From Gentiana macrophylla (lineage: Eukaryota > Streptophyta > Magnoliopsida > Gentianales > Gentianaceae): a stretch of 64,000 bases of DNA. Positions 22,533 through 33,034 of the stretch are shown piece by piece. The stretch spans positions 62,001-126,000 of the forward strand of contig JAOBSW010000307.1 in NCBI GenBank assembly GCA_026214975.1, in the 5' to 3' direction. The notes under the pieces were generated by a model. It was not told the origin of the DNA, made no database searches, and saw only the letters and a list, made by a program, of their open reading frames with translations. Positions within the stretch are counted from its first letter, which is position 1. Each line of letters begins with the position of its first letter. The position numbers and the translations under genes are program-made.

Positions 22533-23950
22533 TCACTAAATGCTACCGCAAGCGCACGGCTTATCGAGTAGTACTTAGGATGTCGATCCCACAGGGACTT
22601 GGGACAATCACCGAATAGTTATCAATTTATATTAGCTAAACTAATCAAATTTTGGTGTTTTGAATTATAAATAACTAAGAACTAAGGTCCTATTTAAACT
22701 CAACACAAGTCCAAGAAATTACTAGAGATCAAGTTGGAAGAACTTCTAGGACGTCGGATTACCACGGTAATGAACATATGACTTTTACAACGACCTTTCC
22801 ATTTATTATGAATATTTATATGTTGACGAATAATCAAAAGTGATTAACATATTCTTTCGAACTACTGTTAATCGTGCCTAAATTAATATTAAATCCGATT
22901 TCTCGCTCATTAAATCAATCTAGGCATTAAATTAATCTTGACCCATTAAAAATCACTATTCATAATGTCACAAGAAATTTCAATTAACTTTCGCTCTCAT
23001 GAATTTTCTTGATTGAAATTAGGGTTCTGACCTATCAATTAAATTTCACATTTCAGTCCATCACCTAATTGATAATAAATTCTCCATATAAACCTATGGA
23101 AATTCATCTTTCGATCCATCAATCCATAAATTCATACGAAATAGTGCACTAAAATCAATACAAAAGCATATCGATTCATAATAATAGGAAAGATCGAATC
23201 TTTAACTCATATATTCATTTACCGGGCTCTCCTAATCCTAGAAAATTAAATCTACTCACGCATGATTGAAGAGATCACAAAAATCATGGATTTAGGCATT
23301 GTGAAACGTAAAAATAAACTAAAAGGCAGAAAATTTAAGAGAGAGAGAGAAGAGAATAGTCTCACAAAAATCATAAAACCAAGAAATTCACGATCGTTCT
23401 TCGTTCTTGAGCCCTAAGCAATAAATCTTGTTCTTGAAAAGTTGAGAGAAAAAAGTAGATGGTGATGGGAATGGTTTTCACGCCTAGGAAATCTGAATAT
23501 GGCGTGTATGATGATTTTTCAGCCCTCGGGGATTAAAAATAGGATAATTACATCATAAAAATAAGTTTCCATAATTAATTTAATCAAGAAAATCTTTCAA
23601 AATCAATTATCTATCAATCTTGGACTCTTTTAGTGTGTGGGCTCCTCTTTTGCATTGCAAAACACGCCAATTTGAAGGAAAATACGTTGGTGAAAAAAAG
23701 TTTCCACCAATCAGAACATTTCGTTGGCCAGGATCGATTTTTGAAATCGTCACAACCTGGGGTGTGAGAGAGGCTGATTTTTGAATTCTTCCACTTTAGC
23801 TCCGCTTTTTGGGCATTTTTCTTCTAATCTCGAATCATCCTGCAATAATTCAATCATCCGCAGTAATCTAGCCCAAAAAGGATAAAAACATCGCAAAATA
23901 GCAACACACGACACCAAATTGAGTCCAAAACATCTAGAATTATTTGACTT
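22533..23950 (-). other. Non-coding insert replacing the copia integrase core
   Basis: About 1.4 kb of AT-rich DNA without ORFs sits between the HHCC region and the RT linker. Near its left end is aagcgcacggcttatcgagt followed by gatcccacagggact, a motif common near LTR or leader regions of plant gypsy elements. The phrase gggacaatcac occurs twice, about 85 bases apart (22527 and 22609). On minus a TGATAAGTTCC start is possible near 23960. No target duplication is seen, and roughly 1 kb of integrase is missing, so insertion was accompanied by deletion. Confidence 0.5.
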
Positions 23951-23951
23951 T

Positions 23952-24680
23952 TTAGGAACTTATCATAAAGGACGAAACAGGTAAAGACTGGCGATGGCTT
24001 TTGGCCATTTGACATGCAACACAAATAGACATAGGGGTGGTGGAGTGGGCCGAGATATTATTCTGACGCAAACAAAGACGCAAAACAGGAAATGAACAAT
24101 GACCAAGACGTTGGTGCCACTGAGAGACATTGGTTCGGCTGGAGTGCAAGGCTTGTACAGGAAAGTGACTGAACGACTTTGAAAAATGATAGAGACCGTC
24201 TTTAAGAAAGCCCCGATGATGGACGAGGCCCGAGTAGTCCTTCACAAGAAAATAGTCATGATGAAATTCAAAGAATACGGAGTTATCACGAGCAAATTGA
24301 GAGACGGAAAGTAAATTATTAAATAGGGATGGGGCAACAATAACATTATTGAGGACATAGGAGTGGGAAGGAGTAGATAATAAAGACGAGCCAAAGTGGA
24401 TGATATTCAAACCTGTACCATCACCAATGTGCAAATTATCCGGACCATCATAAGCATCAGCGGATAGATTTAAGTTACGAGGATTGTTCGTGGCATGGTG
24501 AGTAGCACCTGTGTCCGGAATCCAATCACTAGAATAAGGTGTAGCTTGCGGAATCATGGCATAAGCCTGTGGTGGACATGAGGGTCGGTTCGAAGGTGCT
24601 GAAGCCGGATTAAAGGTATTTTCAAAACGATACCAGCACTCACGAACAGTATGGCCATATCTTTCACATAATTGACATTG
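23952..24680 (-). pseudogene. Copia zinc knuckle, protease and HHCC region of the TATT-ended element
   Basis: On minus, a CCHC knuckle (CQLCERYGHTVREC, about 24672-24631) is followed by PSCPPQAYAMIPQAT, the protease active site DWIPDTGATHHATNNPRNLN, LHIGDGTGLNI and LLSVSQFARDN. The integrase zinc-binding start, WHQRLGHCSFPVLRLCLRQN...CVACQMAKSHRQSLPVSSF, comes next. The Asp-Thr-Gly-Ala site and HH-CC residues are intact. The frame ends where the 1.4-kb insert begins. Confidence 0.88.
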
Positions 24681-25526
24681 AATAGCACCTAGAGGCGGTG
24701 GGTTACGATTGCCACGGCCACAAGAAGAGCCACGCCCCCGACCCCGATTTTGCTGAGAACCAGATGAAGGTCGGCCCCTATAATTACCAGATGGGGAATA
24801 AGACGCAGCAAGATTAACAGCGGGTTGAGCAGACGAGACGCCGGAGAGACCAGCGGTTACAGGCGGAGGGTCAAGGTGTTGGAGTCGAGCTTCGGTGGTT
24901 GATTAAAGGGAATAAACTTCATACAGAGGAAAGCAAGGTGACCAAGGAATTGTACTCTATTCCCTAACCTGCAAGAAGGTAATTAATTAAATCTTCATCA
25001 CTGATCGGATGGCCCGCCATACATAGATCATCGGCAATACGCTTTATGCTCATAAAAGAATCGGACGCGGTTTGAGTGCCTTTGCGAGTTGATGCAAGTT
25101 TGTTGCGAAGGTGAACGAGCTGAGCTCGAGACTGGGATGCGATGCTTGTCTGCAGTGATTTTCAAATCTCGGCTGAAGTAGAGGCATGATATACTTGAGA
25201 GAGAACGTCGTCGGAGAGGGAGGAAGTAATAGTGCTGAGGATGAGACTATCCTGCTTGAGCCAAGATCGAAGGCTGAATTGGGCGAGGTGATGCCATCTG
25301 TTACGGTGGTGGCAGGAGGCGGCTTGATTGATCTATCAACATATCATAATACACCTTGGCCCCGCAAATAGGGTAAGAGTTGAGCACGCCAAAGGGGATA
25401 ATTTTGGCGAGTTAATTTGGTGATGTGAATCGTAGAAGAATGAGTGAAGGTGGGATAAGAAGAGAGGGAAGAGGAGGAGGGAGTAGAGGTGCCGGATTGC
25501 GGCGTTGATGAGGCATCGGAAGCCAT
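24681..25526 (-). pseudogene. Copia gag remnant of the TATT-ended element
   Basis: The start at 25526 (MASDASSTPQSGTSTPSSSS) leads to ITKLTRQNYPLWRAQLLPYL and RGQGVL, a typical copia Gag N-terminus, then stops at 25344. Further Gag text continues in other frames: LSDDVLSQVYHASTSAEI, KSLQTSIASQSRAQLVHLRN and DSFMSIKRIADDLCMAGHPI, to about 24960. Several stops are present, so Gag would not be made. The ATG lies about 90 bases after the primer site. Confidence 0.82.
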
Positions 25527-25779
25527 GAAAACCGACGAGAAGGGTGGGATAGTTTAGGGTTTATGAGAAGGAGGGATGAACATGGGAGATGAGTATCGAA
25601 AACTCTGATACCATATTAAACATAAAAGTGTGTATTTCATTGATTCTAATCCAAGTAAAATCATTGTTTTATATAGAGATACAATAGGGGTAAATATGGG
25701 AAGACAATATAGAAAACCCTAACTAATGTGACTTGGCCTCCAAGACATGCGGCCCAATATTATGTCCGTCAATATTGTT

Positions 25780-26666
25780 TTTCAGAAATTCAGAACCTCA
25801 CAACTCTCGTGTTTACACTCACCCTCTCTCAACGTTGTGAAATAACCCTTTCAAACAAATCAGAAAATCGAGATAAAAGGAAACCAACGATCCTAAAAGG
25901 AAACTAAGATTTTGATGGAATTTAATGGATATGAATGTGAGATAACGTTGCAAGATGTGAAAAGAGAACTAGGAATGCATGATTTCACTTTTTGGATAAG
26001 TCGGGATCCTAGTAACTTTAATGTATGTTTTAAGAAATGATGATTTCACTTCCTCACGAAGCCATGATCCTAGGAACTTTGAGATTGATTTCACTTTCCC
26101 ACGAAGTCGGAATCCTAAGAACTTTGAGAATTTGCTTTTTTTTTTTTAGGCCGAATCCTTTTGCTGGAAAATTTTGACGGAACCTCTATTTTTTCTAATA
26201 TTTTTTTTTGGGAGGATAATACGCAAGAGACAATAAAACAAGGCTGATTTTTTAATTTATATATATATATATATATATATATGGAGGAATGAGGGAGAAG
26301 AACAGAAATATTTCATCAATTGAGTAGAAGGACAGTTTTTTGAAACTTTTGCATAAAGCGACAAAACTATTTATTCATCGTCGTTTAAATTCACTTGTGT
26401 TCAAATTCACTATTTAAATTCATTTGATTTAAATTCACCATTTAAATTCACTAATTTTCAAAATTCATCATTAAATTCACTAATTTTCGGGATTCACCGT
26501 TTAAATTCACCGATTTGGGATTCACTTTGAGGAGATTCACCGATTTTGGGATTTGTTTGTCATTCTTCTCATTATAAAAATTATGCATTTGGTTCTTCTC
26601 CCTATAAAAAATATGTAGTTGTCATATACTTAAAAATATTTTGATTGCCTCTTATCCCTAATTTTC

Positions 26667-26749
<83 letters not shown>

Positions 26750-27044
26750 TTTGTATTGAAGGCTGGAAAAGAAGTTCAAATTTTTTTTTTTTTGTATCGA
26801 AAGCGATCATTTTTTTTTTTTTTTTTTTTTTGGTTTTGATGCAAGAATGATACGCAAGAAAGAAATAAGACAAGGCTGATTATTATTATTATTTATTTAT
26901 TTTTATTTTTTTTGTATGAAAAGATGCAAGACTCGTTTATGAATGCTAAAAAAAATCGATTTTTTTTAGCATGTAACTAAGGAAATACGCAAGGAAAAGA
27001 AAGAAAATCAAGAAGAGATATTTGATTACCTTCAGTGAACCGAA
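25780..27044. repeat. Leader of the gypsy-like element with low-complexity repeats
   Basis: This untranslated stretch includes a duplicated phrase (gatttcacttcctcacgaag near 26041, with a relative at 26089) and a degenerate array of ttaaattcac/gattcaccg motifs (26385-26560). It also has (TA)n runs at about 26255-26282 and 26669-26742 and long T-runs to 26832. The small ORFs here are repeat artefacts. Confidence 0.6.
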
Positions 27045-27869
27045 GGTTCTGATACCAAATGATACGAATCACGAACCGAATTTTGCCCAAGATCTTCTAA
27101 AGGTACCAATAAACAAACGCTGGCAAAACGCCACAACACTTACTCAATACGCTGATAAGTTTTTAAGGATTGAACCTCTACAACAGAGAGAACCTCACTC
27201 ACAAGTGATGAAACAATGTCTCATACTTTATAATTTTTAACTCTCAGAATGTTTGAACTGAACTTTTACAATGACTCTATTTGTCTTTATATGGACTATG
27301 GACTTCAAAGAAATAAACTAACTATCCAATGTTAGACAAAATACAAGTAATAAATTAGGTAAGCAATGCAGGATACATGATACTTAGAATTTTCGACTAT
27401 AATGACTTTTTGGGTTTCCATATATCGCTTAGGCCCACTATGACACTTATTAATGAAAATTTAATGAAATAACATAAAATATGTGCAATAACTATCAAGA
27501 TATGAGCCTATTATGATGGGCCTAGACCTTATTGACTATACAAGTAAATAAAAGACTTCTAATTAATCTCTTCAAGCCCAATAGTGCTCTTCTCAAGCTC
27601 AATAGCATAGATAATATATTTCATGGGTTGATCTTCAATCTCTTTTGGCTGGATCACATCACCAGCACTGCTGAATCCACCAGCTGTGTAACCATGCAAA
27701 TCATATTGTAGAACTCAGCAATATTCAAAACTCGACAGATCACTCTACTGACAGATGGACTCAGCTGCACTTCACCAGCTGACTTGAATACTATCGATTA
27801 GCAGGCCATCATTCTTAGCTGACCCTAGATTTAGTTCCAGCAGATTTAGAGATCAAGTCACCTTTGACA

Positions 27870-28030
27870 ATTTTCACCACCTACCTTTTGCCACCACCTA
27901 TCTTACCATACGTAGCTGACTATACTTAACCTACCCCACCCACCTCACCCCACCGCCCACCTTACTAGACATAAACACACCTCACCTACCCTACCACACT
28001 ACCCACTCTCTCCCACCTCACGTTTACGTA
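27870..28030. repeat. C/A-rich, G-poor stretch
   Basis: Runs such as ctaccccacccacctcacc and ctcacctaccctaccacac make the plus strand almost free of G. A similar but longer tract occurs at 45026-45378, and a reverse-strand counterpart at 61970-62235. Confidence 0.55.
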
Positions 28031-28448
28031 CCATCCACACATTTTTTTCGATCATTACATTCAATTTCATTCTATCAATTTTCGAAAGTAATGAAATTAG
28101 AGAGTTTTCATTTTGTTTGAATAAAAAAGAAAATCAATTGAATTACCCTATAACCATACCAACCATCGAAATTGAATGAAAAGACATTCTTTTTCATTTC
28201 ATTTATGCGACACAAATAAGCCATAATTAGTTTACGTCAAATTGCATTGTCAATGCATTTTATTTTTTTTTACCATCAAAGCAAATTAATGGTGTGCAAT
28301 TCAGAATGCTCACCTATAAAATGCATTGGCAATATATCACTGGCCTTCCGAAGAATGCATTGTCGACGTATCTTTTGATTTTCTACAATGGTGGGGGGAA
28401 AAAATTAATGGAGGAGACTTTGATGTATATGTGAAAAGTTGGATTATA

Positions 28449-28730
28449 CTCCCTCCATTTTTATATATATATGTCGCAGAGAGAAGAATCACATAAATTA
28501 AGAAAGTAATTAATATGTGTATTAGAAATGTATTTTCTTATTGGAGATGTAAATATTTTGTTGGTAAATGAGTTTTTAGTATTAGAATTGTGTTTTTGTA
28601 TTGGAGATATAAATATTTTATTGATAAAGGAGGAAAAAAATAATAAATACTGCATTAAAAATGTAGAATTACAGATAAATAAAAAAATGACAAATACTAA
28701 AATGTAACAGATAAAAAAAAACGGAGGGAA
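28449..28730. mobile_element. Stowaway-like MITE
   Basis: It opens CTCCCTCCATTTTTATATA and closes AAAAAAAAACGGAGGGA, imperfectly inverted, with TA beside both ends. The interior contains a local duplication (attagaaatgtattttctta / attagaattgtgtttttgta). Non-coding, about 282 bp. Confidence 0.65.
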
Positions 28731-31165
28731 TAATTTGGACAACAAAAAGACAGATTCCGCAACTTGGGTAATATATATGGGTCGTTTCTGTGTGGTCCAT
28801 TTCAGACCCGTGACTTCTGCTTGGAACTTGAGCATCTTCCAAAAATGTAAATGTAAACCCCACCATGATATTATTATTATAGATTAAAAATAAAAAAAAA
28901 CAAATTATTTTTTCAATGAGATTGGACTTGAAATAGTGAATGTGACACAAAAGTCAAGGGACAAGTGTACCTGAACGAAACAAGAAAAAGGAAAAGATAT
29001 GTCCATCCATGAAAAAAATACATTTAATATACACATAATAAATAAAACTTGTCTTCTTCAAAAAAATAAATTAATTAAAACTTGTCTTTATATATATTTT
29101 TTAAAGGAAATTACACTTTTCTTCCCTTAATTTTCTTCATTTTTACACGACTAATCCCTATATTTTATATTCATATTAATTTGTCTCAAAACTGTACTTT
29201 TATGATACGTTTATAATACTTAACATTCGACTCAACGTTAATCCGTTAAAGTGTCTAATAAGTATAACAAAAATATATGGTTTGGGACTAAAAATTTCAT
29301 TATGAAAAATGAGAGAGTTATTTATGAAACAATATGAACTATAGGGGATCAAACCCGTCGTTTTTTTAATTATTTCTCAACCAATATTAATGTGATGTTT
29401 GACATATTAAATATGCTTAAATGTCAGATATTATAACAAATGTAATTGAAAAGTATACTTATCCTCAACAAAAAGAAAAAGGATTCTTGGAGGGAAAAAA
29501 GATAATTAAAAGATATTAAGATAGTGATTAATTTTGAGAAAATAAAGAAAAAAGAGATCAAAATTCTATGTAAAATTAGTTGTTTCTATTGAATGTACTG
29601 TATAACTTTTAAAGTCAACATACACTAATGAAGTCTGTGAAGATACACAAATTAAATGGTGCAACTAGTGAGATGGGGAATGCTACAATGGTGTATGAAA
29701 AATACATAAACTACTGGGAAACGTAAAATATTAGTTTAAAAAATCAACAAAACAGGAATATCTCATTCAACGATCGACAACTATACATATTTTATTTACA
29801 TCAAATGATTATTATTTTACAGAATTGGTGATTATTTATAATGAGAGATGAAGGGAAAATGGATAAATAGGACACTCTCATTTTTTTTAGTTGCAAAATG
29901 ACAAATAATTTCAGACGGACAAAATTACTCCTTTATAGAAGGGACGCACGCATATTCATATATTCAGTAATTCGGCTGCTTCAGGACCTTCAGGATTGGT
30001 TTTTTTTTTTTTTTTTTTTTTTTGTTTTGTTTTTTTTTTTTTTTCCTTTCAAACATCCTTAACTTTTGATTTACAACTCCGATCATCGAAATTTTTTCAC
30101 CAAAATTCAGATTTTTTTTCGCTCTTTAATTTGAGCCCAAATATGATACCCTTCCGACGTAAATTTTGAAAGCCGAAAAAATATATGTATTAACCGGAGT
30201 GTTTTTCTTATAAACGTCCGTAACTTTTGATTTAGAACACCGATAATCAAAATTGTTTCACCAAAGTTCATATTTTTTTTATCTTCATTTTGAGACATCA
30301 TTTGATACCTTTTCGACGTAGTATTTGAAAGCCGAATTTAATCATAGCATTTACACTAACACAGTATCAATATCAGGCTCATTTAAGGCTTAATTCAAGT
30401 GACTAATTCAAGGCACACATATCTGGCTCATTTAAGGCTTAATTCAAGTGATTAACTATTAAGCCTATGTCAAGTTTATGTTGTTTTGATTGATAAAAGG
30501 AATAGCATAGATTAACTTGATTAAGGTGTGGTGTTTATAACATGCAGGTTCAGTTCAGGATATGTGTATAAACAATATAAACTCAGATGAACACCAGCTG
30601 ATATAAACAAAGGATGAACTAGACGATTACAGATAAAATCAATGTTCAGGTACAACAGTTCACATACAAATTAGGATATGCTACAGATCAATACGACAGT
30701 CAGATTATACAAGAATATGCAACAGAACATTACAGCAGACTGTTCAGATTAATAGCAAGTACATCAGACTATAGATTTAGTACAATAGGTACATCAGACT
30801 AAAAGGTAATACATAGAAGATCAAACAAGTTTGAAACAGTCTTAACTATCAGCCAAATTATAAGAAGGATATTCAAGTTCAATGAACTAAATTATCATGC
30901 CCGAATTCACAATGTCTTTGAATTACAAGTTCAAGAAGCATATGAACTAGGCATATCTATTACATGATGATACAATGTAGATCAAAAAACCTCAAAGACG
31001 CCAAGGCATTGCAGTAAGCCTATGAACCAGGCATATCTATCGCATTAAGGCACACAAGATCGTGATCGATCAATATCGATGATCGTATATAGTATCGATT
31101 ACATGACGTCGATCATCTCGATGTCGATATCGGTATCGATACACGATCGTGGATCAAAAGGACTC
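28731..31165. other. AT-rich intergenic DNA
   Basis: No gene recognised. A two-unit tandem duplication (period 161, 30061-30370) shares aacttttgattta, accgat/tccgat and gaaagccgaa. A further direct repeat (ggctcatttaaggcttaattcaagtg) occurs at about 30375 and 30428. A T-run lies at 30000-30045. Confidence 0.55.
31055..31155. other. Cluster of GATC/ATCGAT motifs
   Basis: About 100 bases directly downstream of the zinc-finger ORF contain many overlapping atcgat, gatc and tcgatat words (for example gatcgtgatcgatcaatatc). The cluster is flanked by inverted gatcgtg/cacgatc words, unlike the surrounding AT-rich DNA. Confidence 0.6.
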
Positions 31166-31564
31166 TCATTTCGGTTTTTTGTTGCAAAGTCTATGTCCCC
31201 CAAGTCCTTGATATGAACTGAATGTCTTCTTACAGTTCAAGCACTCATATTTACTTCTTTTCGGAGCATGTTTTGATACTACTTTTTCTTTAGGATCATT
31301 TCTTTTAGGCCTCTTCTTGTTCTTGGGTTCAATCACATTAGGCCACTTGTTCTTGGCTTCATAAACAGCTACATTCTTGAAAAATCCTTCAAAAGACGTA
31401 TCAGATTCGCCTTTTTCAACACATTCATCCAAATAGTAACCTAAATCAGAGCTTTCTTGCTTATTAACCTCTTGCTTATAATCGTAACTGCAATCATGCC
31501 GATCAGAATATCGATGCTCACCACAGAAAAGATCACCGCACCAAAGATCTCGAATCAAGAACAT
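31166..31564 (-). pseudogene. C2H2 zinc-finger protein remnant (plant Q-type finger)
   Basis: A 132-codon ORF begins [20 protein letters not shown]. It is acidic in the middle ([20 protein letters not shown]), has basic patches ([20 protein letters not shown]), and ends [20 protein letters not shown] followed by LCNKKPK. The last part is a plant-type C2H2 finger with the SYQ-LGGH signature found in ZAT-like transcriptional regulators, which bind DNA in the nucleus. The second zinc-binding His, expected 3-5 residues after the first, is absent (HRLCN), so this finger should not fold normally. Other fingers and an EAR motif are not seen. It is probably a truncated or decayed copy; a partial exon of a larger gene is the alternative. 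Confidence 0.55.
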
Positions 31565-33029
31565 ACCCTTCTATTCTCATTTTCCTTTTGCTTCTATCAA
31601 GAGCTCGATTGCAAAGAATAATAGCCAAAGTCACTATATTTGTTCCAAAACCTAGCACTCGACTGATTGTCAAGGGAATAAAAAAGCTAGGGAAAAAAAA
31701 CAATTGGCATAACTACAAATCAATCAACCATAAAATGGTTTCTGCAAAAAAGGATATAAGTCAATAAAACATAGTGAGACGCCTTTTCCATTCCACACCT
31801 AATCATTGTGTAAAAGCACAATTTAGTATCAAATCAGTGGAAAAAGTATTAATTGGAATGAAATAATCTGATATACATAAAATGCAATCAATTCAAAATT
31901 AACAGGTCTTCTTCATCTCATGATTCGACAAAAAAAAGTAAATTAATTTCAAAAACAAAATGTGGAAAAAGAAAGGAAAAAAAAAAACGTACCACCGGAG
32001 ATCAAAGAAGGATTCAGCCGGAGGTCAAAGAAGGATTCAGCCGCTCCAATTTCAGAGAAGAAAAGGAATTCCGTCGATTGAAGGGGCAGTGTACCACATC
32101 AACCATACCCATGCATCATTGAAGACTGTCTTAACTTGCCGGAGCAAGGAAGAGAGCCGGAGAAGCTCTCCGTACATCAAATCACCGGAGCCATGGAAGA
32201 TGAACCGGGCTCTCCAAATCCTTAGATTGATAGTTTTATTTTCTTATTATTATTATAAACAGGGGTATTTTAGTCCGGTACAATATTTTCTGTCCTTAAT
32301 GCAACTTTTATTTGGAGTGGATTAACACTTAATTAAGGGGGGGGGGGGGAAATGGACTATAAGCTAATTTTTCCTATTTATAACTACTCACTCTATAAGT
32401 TCCTTATATATCATTAGGTGAGACAAGAACGTTTTGTGTAACAACTCGTTTCAGAAGTCTGGGTTCTTAATCGGAAACAGAGTGTTTGGCACGTATCCCT
32501 TAATTTAATTCAATTTAAGAAACGCGTCGAACCTAACGCATTCTAAATGCCTTTAAAACACTGCAAAAACAATGAATACCAGCTTAAAACTCGGAATACA
32601 TTAACTCAAAAATCGTTTCACAATAGTTGCAGTGTCTGATATCCAAGTGTTGAACCCTAATTATATTGTGCAAGTGTTGAGAGAAATTGTCCACACTTGA
32701 GGGGGTATTGGGAGAGATTGCCCACACTTTTGAATGTATAAGAAATAGAGTAGCACATTTACTAACACCAATTGGTTTTAGTAGAATGGTAAGCACCAAT
32801 TGGATAGTAGCACATTTACTAACACCAATTGGTTTTAATGGAACATTTGAGGGGATAGTAGCACATTTACTAACAACAATTTAGTTGAATGGTAAGTTGT
32901 ACATATCTTCATATGCAATGCCCAATTCCCAATTCCTGATCATCAATAGCTCCAACAATCCATATCACCAAAAGAGGGGGAAAAAGTGAGCACTCAAATA
33001 GGCAAGTAAGAAGTAGAAGCATCGAATAG
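31565..33029. other. Spacer with short direct repeats
   Basis: No gene recognised. A 20-base-scale duplication at 32003-32042 (gaaggattcagccg twice), a G-run at 32337-32349, and three copies of a unit built on gtagcacatttactaaca (32751, 32804 and 32859) are visible. The short + ORF at 32687-32884 only reflects that repeat. Confidence 0.5.
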
Positions 33030-33034
33030 CTAAG

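Larger units (their letters stand above)
20570..25774 (-). mobile_element. Copia element with TATT...AATA LTR termini
   Basis: LTRs of 160 bp (20570-20729) and 161 bp (25614-25774) differ by only three substitutions and one 1-base indel by eye. Both run TATTAAACATAAAAG...GTCCGTCAATA. The duplication ttgtt at 20565-20569 and 25775-25779 fixes the ends. On minus, a tRNA-Met primer site, TGGTATCAGAG (25613-25603), abuts the 5' LTR directly, and a purine-rich tract precedes the 3' LTR. Gag, protease, the HHCC region, RT and RNase H are present, but the integrase core is missing, replaced by an insert (22533-23950). Confidence 0.93.
17036..27661 (-). mobile_element. Gypsy-like LTR element with nested insertions
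   Basis: The left LTR (17036-17670) starts TGATACGAATCACA and ends GGATCACATCA. The right LTR (27060-27661) has the same ends. The target duplication ccagc is at 17031-17035 and 27662-27666. On minus, the 5' LTR is the right one, followed by a tRNA-Met-type primer site (complement of ggttctgatacca, 27045-27057). A long leader, a gag/protease-like remnant and the 3' LTR follow. Two insertions lie inside: a solo LTR (18065-19662) and a copia element (20570-25774). RT and integrase were not seen. Confidence 0.9.
16729..27869 (-). repeat. Tork-like copia LTR (minus), split by a 10.6-kb insertion
   Basis: 16729-17035 and 27662-27869 join across the inserted element (duplicated ccagc) into one LTR of about 510 bp, reading on minus. 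On that strand it starts TGTCAAAGGTGACTTG after a polypurine-like aggtggtgaa. It contains ggctataaatacc, and gtccgtggagtagtcgg near ccggaaaccacgttaaat, as in the LTR at 12814. The end near 16729 is inferred from a TG/CA terminus. Confidence 0.6.

Noticed and set aside
26645..26873. ORFs with Ile-Tyr repeats (also at 48694-48915 and 55199-55576)
   Set aside because: Translations of TA microsatellites and T-runs.
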